The notes under the pieces were generated by a model. That model was not told the origin of the DNA. It did not search any database and saw only the letters and a list, made by a program, of their open reading frames with translations. A stretch of 7,935 bases of DNA from Clostridiales bacterium (lineage in GTDB: Bacteria > Bacillota > Clostridia > Oscillospirales > Acutalibacteraceae). Within the stretch, counting starts at the first letter, position 1, and every line of letters starts with the position of its first letter. Below are positions 1 through 5,544 of the stretch, in pieces. Location: NCBI GenBank assembly GCA_019421725.1, contig JAHZES010000032.1, positions 6,859 to 14,793 of the forward strand, written 5' to 3'. The translations under genes and the position numbers were made by a program.

Positions 1-2
1 TG

Positions 3-1175
3 ACGCTGCTGTACCTCTTTTTTCGGCCGGCGCATCTGTTGGGCGTGACGGATTACTTTGCTGTGGCGGTAGTGCTCAATACCGTTTTGTTAACGGGCAG
101 CGCGCTGTTTGCGTCTCTGGCAGCCCGCATCCATTTTGGAAGCAGCGGCGCCGTGTTTGTTTTGTTTTTATTTGCTGCGTGCCTGCCGTTTTATTTTGTG
201 GGGGCTGTATTTTACACGGATGCGCTTTCTATGATTTTTCCGGTTTTGTTTTATTACCTTTATCTGCAGTTGAGCCGTACGGAAAGTGGTTGGAAGGCGA
301 GCTGTCTTGCGGCCGGTATGGGGCTGACGCTTGCCGCGGGAATAACGGTCAAATTTACCGTCGTAATTATGGCAATCGCGGTGTTTGTTGATGCAGCGAT
401 CGTCCGGCAGCGGTGGCGGCTGCTGCTTCTGCTTGCGGGTGCGGCGCTTTTGGCGGCGGCAGCATATAAACTGTTTCACCTCTGGATTTATTCAACGCAG
501 CTTGATCCCGTAAAAGCGGCACAGATGAATACGCCGATCTCTCATTGGATTATGATGGGGCTGAAGGGGAACGGCGGCTATAACGGTGAGGATTATGTAT
601 TCACCCGTTCTTTTTCTGACCCGGTGGAACGCGACGCTGCGATCTGGCAGGAAATTCGGAACCGGATCGCCGCGCTGGGGCTGTCCGGGTTGCTTCAGCT
701 TTGGCGGGCCAAGGAATTGGTTTGCTTTGGCGACGGGACCTTTGCGTTGTCCTCTTTTTTGGACGATACGCCGCTGACTCAGAACTTTTTGCGCCAGATC
801 GTGATGGAGGACGGCGGTTTTTACCCGGTTTACCGCCATTTATGTGAGGCGGGCTTTCTTTCAGTTTTGCTGTTGGCGCTTATCGCGGCTTACGGGGATA
901 TCCGAAAAAGAGGAGCCGTAAAAATTTTAGCTCCGCGGTTGGCGGCGCTGGGGCTTTTCCTGTTCTTTTTGATTTGGGAAACAAACGGCAGACTGGTGCT
1001 GAATTTTTTGCCGGTGTTGTTTTTGGCGGCGGTTCCGGGCGCCCGGGCGGTGACGCTCTGGTTTGATGCATGCGGAAAGCTTCTGGAGAACAGGAAAAAC
1101 AAAACGCAGAAAAAACACCGGTATAAATACAAAAGTGCCCCGAAACCGAAGAGGTTCGGAGCACTTGTTTTTTAA
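3..1175 (+). CDS. GT-C-type polytopic membrane glycosyltransferase, 5'-partial
   Basis: Likely an integral-membrane sugar transferase that uses a lipid-linked donor in cell-envelope glycosylation; the substrate is unknown. The frame is open from base 3, before the first possible start (TTG at 39), and those upstream codons also encode hydrophobic residues, so the true start lies outside the window. Counting from 39, hydrophobic segments fall near residues 5-28, 35-56, 62-78, 88-120, 127-148, 271-285, 298-313 and 319-336. A soluble stretch at about 150-270 contains HWIMMGLKGNGGY (169-181). That motif, with AVFYTDALS near the start and WETNGRLVLNFLP near the end, resembles the Firmicutes TIGR03766/PMT-like family. 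The tail from about 350 is very basic. The last codons run through a terminator hairpin and stop just after its T-run, which is odd. The general class is fairly secure; the specific function is not. Confidence 0.72.
   Translation, partial: TLLYLFFRPAHLLGVTDYFAVAVVLNTVLLTGSALFASLAARIHFGSSGAVFVLFLFAACLPFYFVGAVFYTDALSMIFPVLFYYLYLQLSRTESGWKASCLAAGMGLTLAAGITVKFTVVIMAIAVFVDAAIVRQRWRLLLLLAGAALLAAAAYKLFHLWIYSTQLDPVKAAQMNTPISHWIMMGLKGNGGYNGEDYVFTRSFSDPVERDAAIWQEIRNRIAALGLSGLLQLWRAKELVCFGDGTFALSSFLDDTPLTQNFLRQIVMEDGGFYPVYRHLCEAGFLSVLLLALIAAYGDIRKRGAVKILAPRLAALGLFLFFLIWETNGRLVLNFLPVLFLAAVPGARAVTLWFDACGKLLENRKNKTQKKHRYKYKSAPKPKRFGALVF
1133..1173 (+). terminator. Intrinsic terminator shared by convergent genes
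   Basis: The arms at 1133-1147 and 1152-1166 pair with AAGTGC/GCACTT at the base and CCGAA/TTCGG above, with a few mismatches and a GAAG loop. On the + strand TTTTTT follows at 1168-1173. On the - strand the hairpin lies just past the stop codon of the 1178-2146 gene and is followed by TTTTGTATTT, so it can probably end both transcripts. The + strand reading frame extends through it. Confidence 0.8.
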
Positions 1176-1177
1176 TA

Positions 1178-2146
1178 TCAGATGGCGTTGGTCTGCCGCT
1201 CCAGCTTGCGCTGTTTTTTCAGAATGCGCTTTTCCTTGCGGCTCAGGCGGATGCCGGGATCCGGAACGATGCAGTCCGGCTTTTCCAAAAGAGATTCGGG
1301 GTGCTTGAATAATTTCATCAGCTCGCGGATGGTCACGGCATAATAGTAGCCGTCCACAACGCGCTCGTCAACGGTAAAACGAAGGTTCAGCGTGCGGCCG
1401 TACTGTACCTTACCCTCCTCGTTCACCTTAAGACGGCGTCCCTTTTTGCCAAGGCAGCAAAAAAGCGTGCACGTGCCGAAGTTATAAAGATGATGAAAAA
1501 CGGAGCCAAGCCCGGTAGAGCCCATGTCCGTGATGTACAGCGTTGAATGGAACGGACTGAATTCGTTGATCGCTTTCGGCATTAGGCCCACTGCGTCCAG
1601 CTTTTTCATCAGGAATACAACAAATTTTACTACGAACGACGGGCAGAAGGAGAAAAGCTTTGCAACGTTATCGGTATCGTTCTGCGTGTCGGCTTCTTTA
1701 TTTACCTGGATTGCTGTGTTTACCTTTTCATAGACGTCCCACAGGGTGTCGCCGGGGGAAAACTCGACCTTAATGCAGGCTTCTTCCGCATCAATCTTCA
1801 TTTCCTTTTTGATATTGAATGCAAACACGATTTTATTGCGAGCATAGATTTTGCGGCCGCAGATGAAGCGATTAACGCCGGGATACTGCGAGATGATGCG
1901 GACGAAGGCCGCCATCATGACGTGCAGTGTGCTCAGGTCTTTCATGGTGGTGGTGCGGCGCAAATTGCGGATAAACTGCTCTAATTCGTTAATATCGATG
2001 CTTTCATCAAAAAAAACCTGCGAATCGCAGCGGTTGTTCAGTACGTGCGGGATCACCGAGAAGAGGGCGTCGTTGCTGTGTACGCGCCATCCGTCGTAAC
2101 GGTCGCCAAACTGCCTTTTGAGGGGAGTAACTTTTGTGTCGGACAT
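1178..2146 (-). CDS. Stand-alone E2/CAT-fold acyltransferase-like protein, active-site His replaced
   Basis: A 322-residue protein resembling the catalytic domain of dihydrolipoamide acyltransferases (2-oxoacid dehydrogenase E2; chloramphenicol-acetyltransferase fold). It has no lipoyl or E1/E3-binding domain. The clearest landmark is FTVDERVVDGYY near residues 257-268, matching the E2 active-site motif DHRxxDG. STLYITDMGSTGLGS corresponds to the TxTISNLG strand and loop of E2 enzymes. In known E2/CAT enzymes the His deprotonates the thiol or hydroxyl acceptor; here residue 261 is Glu (codon GAG at 1364-1366). The protein may therefore be a divergent or non-catalytic CoA-binding member. The C-terminal 20 residues are strongly basic (KEKRILKKQRKLER). 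No E1 or E3 gene is nearby. It appears to be a single-gene unit with its own promoter; AAAGG about 13-17 bases upstream is only a modest ribosome binding site. Fold call good, function unknown. Confidence 0.75.
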   Translation of the reverse strand: MSDTKVTPLKRQFGDRYDGWRVHSNDALFSVIPHVLNNRCDSQVFFDESIDINELEQFIRNLRRTTTMKDLSTLHVMMAAFVRIISQYPGVNRFICGRKIYARNKIVFAFNIKKEMKIDAEEACIKVEFSPGDTLWDVYEKVNTAIQVNKEADTQNDTDNVAKLFSFCPSFVVKFVVFLMKKLDAVGLMPKAINEFSPFHSTLYITDMGSTGLGSVFHHLYNFGTCTLFCCLGKKGRRLKVNEEGKVQYGRTLNLRFTVDERVVDGYYYAVTIRELMKLFKHPESLLEKPDCIVPDPGIRLSRKEKRILKKQRKLERQTNAI

Positions 2147-2180
2147 TTCCGGGTACCTGCCTTTCGTGAATCAAATCTCG

Positions 2181-2222
2181 TCCGGGCTTCCGGAGCGAAA
2201 GAAAAAATGCTTCATTTTTTTT
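2181..2222 (-). other. 5' leader hairpins of the E2-like gene
   Basis: The expected leader of the 1178-2146 gene holds two short inverted repeats. One is AAAAAATG/CATTTTTT with a 3-base loop (2202-2220), almost at the transcription start. The other is TCCGG/CCGGA around a 4-base loop (2181-2194). Both are seen directly. A regulatory role is only possible, as the stems are short and one is all A/T at its base. Confidence 0.25.
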
Positions 2223-2223
2223 A

Positions 2224-2252
2224 AGTATAATACAAAATCGATTCGGATGCAA
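2224..2252 (-). promoter_or_regulatory. Sigma-A promoter for the E2-like gene
   Basis: Read on the - strand, the -35 box TTGCAT (2252-2247) and -10 box TATACT (2229-2224) are separated by exactly 17 bases. Transcription would begin near 2217, inside a run of A residues, giving a leader of about 70 bases before the ATG at 2146. Confidence 0.7.
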
Positions 2253-2261
2253 GAAAAATGA

Positions 2262-2282
2262 CCAAAATGTTAATAATTTTGG
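2262..2282. promoter_or_regulatory. Inverted repeat between divergent promoters
   Basis: CCAAAAT and ATTTTGG form a perfect 7-bp inverted repeat around a 7-base spacer. It begins about 10 bases behind the -35 box of the leftward promoter and ends about 18 bases before the -35 box of the rightward one. The position suits an operator serving either gene. No regulator is recognisable from the sequence. Confidence 0.35.
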
Positions 2283-2300
2283 AACAATTCATTTTTATGC

Positions 2301-2329
2301 TTGATTTCGGCGGTAAAACCCATGATACT
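2301..2329 (+). promoter_or_regulatory. Probable sigma-A promoter for the HAD gene
   Basis: TTGATT (2301-2306) and GATACT (2324-2329) lie 17 bases apart, each matching four of six consensus positions. The start would be near 2336, giving a leader of about 38 bases that contains AAGGAG at 2361-2366. Confidence 0.5.
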
Positions 2330-2373
2330 TAGAGAGAAATAGGAGTACAGTATCAACAGAAAGGAGCGACGGG

Positions 2374-3063
2374 ATGCGTTACGATACATTGCTTTTTGAC
2401 GCGGACGACACGCTGCTGGACTTTCGCGCGGCAGAAAGGGACGCGCTTTTTCGGTTGTTTGCAGCGCACGGACTGCAGATGACGGACGAGCTTCATACGG
2501 CATATTCGGGTTACAATCAGTCACTGTGGCGCCGGTTGGAACGCGGGGAGCTGACCCGGGAACAGCTGCTGCAGACGCGTTTTTCGGGCTTTTTTGCGCA
2601 GATAGGGGCAAAGCTGGCCGGCTCGTTGGCGGAGGAAGAATACAGGGGATATTTGGCGGAGAACGCGTCGCTGATCCCCGGCGCAAGAGAGGTATGCACC
2701 GAACTGGCTAAAAGACACTGTCTCTGCGTTATTACGAACGGAATTTCCAATACACAGCGGGCAAGGATGAAGCTTTCCGGGATCGAGCCGCTGTTCCGTC
2801 ATGTGTTTATTTCTCAGGATATCGGTTACGCAAAACCGGATCCGCGATTTTTCTCAGCGGTATTTCATGCGCTGCCGGGCGCAAAACCGGAAAAGACGCT
2901 GATCATCGGCGATTCGCTTTCGTCGGATATTCTCGGTGGGATACGCGCCGGTGTGGATACCTGCTGGTTTTGCCCCGGCGGCCTGCCGGAAAAACCGGAG
3001 ATCGAGCCTACCTGGCGAATTACGGATCTGACGCAGCTTTTGCCGATTGCAGATCAAAAATAA
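2374..3063 (+). CDS. yjjG: YjjG-family HAD hydrolase, pyrimidine nucleotide 5'-phosphatase type
   Basis: A 229-residue cytosolic HAD-superfamily phosphatase, close in length and layout to YjjG (TIGR02254), which dephosphorylates nucleoside monophosphates, including non-canonical pyrimidines, as a house-cleaning activity. All four HAD motifs are intact: motif I DADDT with the nucleophile Asp9 and acid/base Asp11; motif II TNG at 121-123; motif III Lys154 in YAKPDP; motif IV GDSLSSD with Asp180 and Asp185. An alpha-helical cap (about 15-100) lies between motifs I and II, as in subfamily IA. ILGGIRAGVDTCWF and EPTW near the C-terminus also match what I recall of E. coli YjjG. The ATG at 2374 follows AAGGAG by 7 bases. 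It appears to be transcribed from its own promoter. The family call is strong; the natural substrate is inferred. Confidence 0.87.
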   Translation: MRYDTLLFDADDTLLDFRAAERDALFRLFAAHGLQMTDELHTAYSGYNQSLWRRLERGELTREQLLQTRFSGFFAQIGAKLAGSLAEEEYRGYLAENASLIPGAREVCTELAKRHCLCVITNGISNTQRARMKLSGIEPLFRHVFISQDIGYAKPDPRFFSAVFHALPGAKPEKTLIIGDSLSSDILGGIRAGVDTCWFCPGGLPEKPEIEPTWRITDLTQLLPIADQK

Positions 3064-3067
3064 TGAC

Positions 3068-3098
3068 CTGAACCCGTTGGAAAAGAGAACGGATTCAG
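3068..3098 (+). repeat. Hairpin after the HAD gene without a U-tract
   Basis: CTGAACCCGTT (3068-3078) pairs with AACGGATTCAG (3088-3098) except for one C-A mismatch, around a 9-base loop. It begins five bases past the stop codon, where a terminator is expected. The bases that follow are A-rich instead of a T-run. It may protect the 3' end or terminate weakly. Confidence 0.45.
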
Positions 3099-3131
3099 AA
3101 ATTCATAAAAAATTCATAACGGCTTCACAAT
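3099..3131 (+). promoter_or_regulatory. Three 11-bp-phased direct repeats (TTCATAA type)
   Basis: TTCATAA occurs at 3102-3108 and 3113-3119, and TTCACAA at 3124-3130: three copies exactly 11 bases apart. The first two copies match over AAATTCATAA. Direct repeats with one-helical-turn spacing are typical of boxes for OmpR/PhoB-type response regulators. They lie about 105-140 bases upstream of the marR start. The pattern is seen directly; the binding protein is not known. Confidence 0.4.
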
Positions 3132-3150
3132 GGGTTATTTACAACGGCAC

Positions 3151-3171
3151 ATAATTAATTGTGTTAATTAT
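3151..3171. promoter_or_regulatory. Perfect inverted repeat, candidate MarR operator
   Basis: ATAATTAA (3151-3158) and TTAATTAT (3164-3171) are perfect 8-bp arms around TTGTG. MarR-family dimers usually bind such A/T-rich palindromes over their own promoters. The MarR gene starts 65 bases downstream, so autorepression is the natural reading. The promoter is not clear: TTGTGT (3159-3164) with TATTAA (3182-3187) at 17-base spacing would put the -35 box inside the palindrome, and TTTACA at 3138-3143 is another weak -35 option. Confidence 0.5.
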
Positions 3172-3236
3172 TCATCCCGTTTATTAACTTGCAGCTTGGC
3201 GCTGTTGAAAAAGCGGGGAAGGGATAGGTTGAAGCC

Positions 3237-3698
3237 ATGGAACGTCAATTGCCAAAGGATCGGCTGGCGGAAGCCTTGCGAAGGCTTTACGCGATCGGAG
3301 AATTGGAAACGCTTTCGCATTTTTGGCAGGGAGAACCGAAAATCCTGTATCATCTGTATTTTCGGCAGGGTCAGGAGGTCAATCCCTCTGAGCTCAGCGA
3401 AGCGCTTGGCGTGACCCGCGCGCGTATCACCTCGATTCTTTCAAGCCTGCGTGCTAAGGGGCTGATTTATATGCATGTTTCCGAGCGTGACCGCCGCAGA
3501 ATGGTGGTGGAGCTTTCGGAGAAGGGATATGAAAAGGTAGAGCAGGAGTGCGACCAGATCAGAGATCGCATGCAGCATTTGCGCAGCGGCCTGGGAGACG
3601 AAAAGGCCGAACAGCTGCTCGGCCTGCTGGAGCAAACCGTTACCCTGCTGGAGGACGGCCTACGCAGCCGGGGGCTGGAACCGAAAAAATGGCCGTGA
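3237..3698 (+). CDS. MarR-family transcriptional regulator
   Basis: A 153-residue DNA-binding protein of standard MarR length. N-terminal dimerisation helices cover about 1-35. A winged helix-turn-helix follows: NPSELSEALGVTRARITSILSSL (about 49-71) gives the two HTH helices, and SERDRRRMVVELSEKG (about 82-97) is the typical MarR wing with its D-R-R basic tip. Long C-terminal helices (about 98-145) complete the dimer interface. No cysteine-based redox sensor is apparent; the only Cys is in ECDQ near 105. The ATG at 3237 follows a purine-rich GGGGAAGGGATAGG by 8 bases. The next gene starts 33 bases after its stop, so the two very likely form an operon and the membrane protein is a probable target. 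The inducing ligand cannot be read from the sequence. Confidence 0.88.
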   Translation: MERQLPKDRLAEALRRLYAIGELETLSHFWQGEPKILYHLYFRQGQEVNPSELSEALGVTRARITSILSSLRAKGLIYMHVSERDRRRMVVELSEKGYEKVEQECDQIRDRMQHLRSGLGDEKAEQLLGLLEQTVTLLEDGLRSRGLEPKKWP

Positions 3699-3731
3699 TT
3701 TTGTGCAAAATATTGAAGGAGGTTTCAATTA

Positions 3732-4358
3732 ATGTTTAAACAGTGGATTAAGGACATGAAAAAGCAGTTTACCCTTACGGCGATATTTTCTATTTTGCTG
3801 GGGCTTGTGCTTGTGATCTGGCCGGATGCCACCAAGATGGCCGTCAGTTATCTGATCGGCGCGGCGTTGGTGGTCCTGGGAGTGATTCAGGTCGTGCGCT
3901 ATTTTGTTTATGAGGTTCGGTTGGACCTGTTTCGTTATGATTTTGTTTCCGGACTGATCTTGCTCGGCGTCGGTGTATTTTTGCTGATGCGCCCGGAAAT
4001 TATCGTTGGGTTTCTGCCTGTCCTGCTCGGCATGGCGATTGTAATTGACGGGGCGGTCAAAATTCAGCAGAGTATGGATCTGCTGCGCGTCGGCTACCGG
4101 CACTGGTGGCTTGTGCTGCTGTTAGCGGTGTTGGCGTTGGCGGCGGGAGTCGTGCTGCTGGTAAATCCGTTTGAAGCAGCGTCCACGCTGGTGCTGATGA
4201 TTGGGATCGTGCTGATCTACGACGGCGTGACGGATCTCTGGACGATCTCGCGTGTTTCCGGCCGACTCAGACAAATGCGTGCCGAGGCCTCGGTTGAGGT
4301 TTCCGGCGTTGATGTGGATGAAAACGGCGTTCCGGTCGACGACGGGAGAAAACATTGA
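3732..4358 (+). CDS. HdeD/DUF308-family six-helix membrane protein
   Basis: A 208-residue inner-membrane protein with six predicted helices near residues 13-31, 36-57, 70-87, 89-107, 124-144 and 149-169. These form three two-helix repeats with the pattern LLG..L..xP followed by (L/M)(I/L)G..(L/I)V..G. The Pro marks fall in WPD (about 31), RPE (88) and NPF (146), and the Gly near 50, 107 and 165. That threefold repeat defines the DUF308/HdeD family; E. coli HdeD is linked to acid resistance, but the molecular function is unproven. The C-terminal tail (about 172-208) is soluble and acidic and ends in GRKH. A strong AAGGAGG lies 9 bases before the ATG. It follows marR by 33 bases and is closed by a strong terminator, so it is the last gene of that unit. 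A stress role under MarR control is inferred. Confidence 0.85.
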   Translation: MFKQWIKDMKKQFTLTAIFSILLGLVLVIWPDATKMAVSYLIGAALVVLGVIQVVRYFVYEVRLDLFRYDFVSGLILLGVGVFLLMRPEIIVGFLPVLLGMAIVIDGAVKIQQSMDLLRVGYRHWWLVLLLAVLALAAGVVLLVNPFEAASTLVLMIGIVLIYDGVTDLWTISRVSGRLRQMRAEASVEVSGVDVDENGVPVDDGRKH

Positions 4359-4364
4359 GTCATG

Positions 4365-4406
4365 CGGCTCTGCTTGCGGCTTTTGGCCGAAGCAGGGCCG
4401 TTTTTT
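4365..4406 (+). terminator. Strong intrinsic terminator of the marR-DUF308 operon
   Basis: A GC-rich stem joins 4365-4380 to 4386-4400: CGGC/GCCG at the base, then CTGCTT/AAGCAG, one bulged G, then CGGC/GCCG under a TTTTG loop. TTTTTT follows at 4401-4406. It starts six bases past the DUF308 stop codon. It has no U-tract for the opposite strand. Confidence 0.92.
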
Positions 4407-4457
4407 CATACGGGGGAGCCATAACGTCAGCTTGCGCTGCGGGAAATTTTCGCGGCG

Positions 4458-5261
4458 TTATTCGGAGGCTCCTTTTTCCTTCACTCTTTGGTAAAACGCG
4501 CGCTGCATTTCCGGGAGAACGTGGTCGGATTTAACGGCGCGGAGCCTGTCGCAGAGATCCAGCGCAGCGGCCTGCAGGGCGGCTTCTCCTTTTTCGAGGG
4601 TGCCGGCACTGGGCGTACCGGTGACGTTTTCGGGAAAGTTGTCGTACCACCAGAGCCCGGTATACAGCCCTTCCAGCGCGGAGAGATCCTTTTTTGGAAG
4701 AATGGGCTCGGGAAACCGCTGGTATTCCATCCGGACGGTGCCGGGGGCTGCCGCCATAATAAGAGAGGTTTCGCATTCGTCGGCGTGGCCGCCGCCGGGA
4801 AATTCCCAGATATCCAGCTCGCGGAATCGCTTTCCGCCATAGGCAAAGCACATGTACAGGGTGTAGCTTACCTCCCGGTCAAGCTGGCTCATCATAAAAT
4901 ACCGGAGAAAATCGTTGTTGCCTCCGTGGCCGTTGAGAATCAGGATCTTGCGGAAGCCATTGGCGGCAATTTGGTCAAGCAATGTCTCTAACATGCGGCA
5001 GAGCAGATCGGATGGAAAGTTAATGGCTCCGGTAAAACAGGAGGCTTCATGTACCTGCCCGAACCAGTAGGGAGGGAAAACCACGCAGGGCTCCATTTCA
5101 GCGGCCCGGCATGCGATATCGTGCGCGATCAGCGCGTCGGTGCCGAAGGGCATATGTTCGCCGTGGCGTTCCAGCGATCCGATAGGGAGAATGCAGAGCT
5201 GCTCTTCACGGACCAGCTTCTCAAAATCAGGCGGAGTCAGATGCTCCCAGCGTACTTGCAT
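4458..5261 (-). CDS. Creatininase-superfamily metal-dependent amidohydrolase
   Basis: A 267-residue cytosolic enzyme of the creatininase family. Members hydrolyse C-N amide bonds with a two-metal centre; they include creatininase, the archaeal FAPy deformylase ArfB and the mycofactocin peptidase MftE. Metal-ligand motifs are in order and intact: LPIGSLERHGEHMPFGTD (25-42) gives Glu31, His33 and Asp42; NGHGGN (110-115) gives His112; GHADECETS (158-166) gives Glu162, where homologues have GHAGExETS. True creatininase has NGHYEN, so NGHGGN argues against creatinine as substrate and towards the broader ArfB/MftE-like group. No mycofactocin or deazaflavin gene lies beside it. AAAGGAG sits 9 bases before the ATG. 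It is a single-gene unit with its own strong promoter. Family call secure, substrate unknown. Confidence 0.87.
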   Translation of the reverse strand: MQVRWEHLTPPDFEKLVREEQLCILPIGSLERHGEHMPFGTDALIAHDIACRAAEMEPCVVFPPYWFGQVHEASCFTGAINFPSDLLCRMLETLLDQIAANGFRKILILNGHGGNNDFLRYFMMSQLDREVSYTLYMCFAYGGKRFRELDIWEFPGGGHADECETSLIMAAAPGTVRMEYQRFPEPILPKKDLSALEGLYTGLWWYDNFPENVTGTPSAGTLEKGEAALQAAALDLCDRLRAVKSDHVLPEMQRAFYQRVKEKGASE

Positions 5262-5311
5262 GAAAAATGCTCCTTTCAGATAACAGAAAAGTAAAACGGC
5301 TGTCAGCCCTG

Positions 5312-5339
5312 ATTATACAGCATCTGCCGCCGGTGTCAA
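5312..5339 (-). promoter_or_regulatory. Consensus sigma-A promoter for the creatininase-family gene
   Basis: Read on the - strand, TTGACA (5339-5334) and TATAAT (5317-5312) are both perfect, with a 16-base spacer. Transcription should start near 5305, giving a leader of about 44 bases. A small palindrome, GGCT-gtc-AGCC (5298-5308), lies over the predicted start and could be an operator or simply a short leader hairpin. Confidence 0.88.
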
Positions 5340-5407
5340 GAAAGGCATGCGCACAGCGGCGAATCGCGGCGGGGGTTACGCAGCCGCACAAGGACATCTG
5401 CAATATG

Positions 5408-5446
5408 AAAAGCGCAGGCTTGGGCAAAGGCCAAACCTGCGCTTTT
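5408..5446 (-). terminator. Two-way terminator hairpin after the cortex-lytic operon
   Basis: Arms of 16 bases (5408-5423 and 5431-5446) pair at 15 positions, with one C-A mismatch, around a 7-base loop. Both arms end in AAAA/TTTT, so either strand yields a short U-run. It lies about 100 bases past the stop at 5545 and upstream of the creatininase promoter, insulating one unit from the other. I see no gene in 5447-5544 or 5340-5407. Confidence 0.72.
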
Positions 5447-5544
5447 CGGAAAGGGGGCGGCCGTTGCTGCGGGCTGCTTTTTTGTGCCGTGAGACATTTT
5501 TGCCTGGCTGCAACGGAAGGCATGCTTCTCGCTGCAAACGCGGA

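Noticed and set aside
1178..2146. True chloramphenicol acetyltransferase (resistance gene)
   Set aside because: The fold is shared, but the catalytic HHxxxDG motif is absent (DERVVDG), the length of 322 residues is too long, and the basic C-terminus does not fit.
2270..2686. 138-codon frame on the - strand opposite the HAD gene
   Set aside because: It is antisense to a clear HAD phosphatase with all motifs, and its Pro/Ser/Arg-rich translation matches no family I know.
3068..3098. Classical Rho-independent terminator after the HAD gene
   Set aside because: The stem is good but the following bases are A-rich with no T-run, so I list it only as a hairpin.
3130..3414. 94-codon + frame starting upstream of marR
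   Set aside because: It overlaps marR in another frame; the MarR frame has the HTH, wing and ribosome binding site.
5461..5515. Inverted repeat CCGTTGC/GCAACGG with about 40-base spacing
   Set aside because: Seven-base arms at this distance are expected by chance in GC-rich sequence, and nothing around them supports a function.
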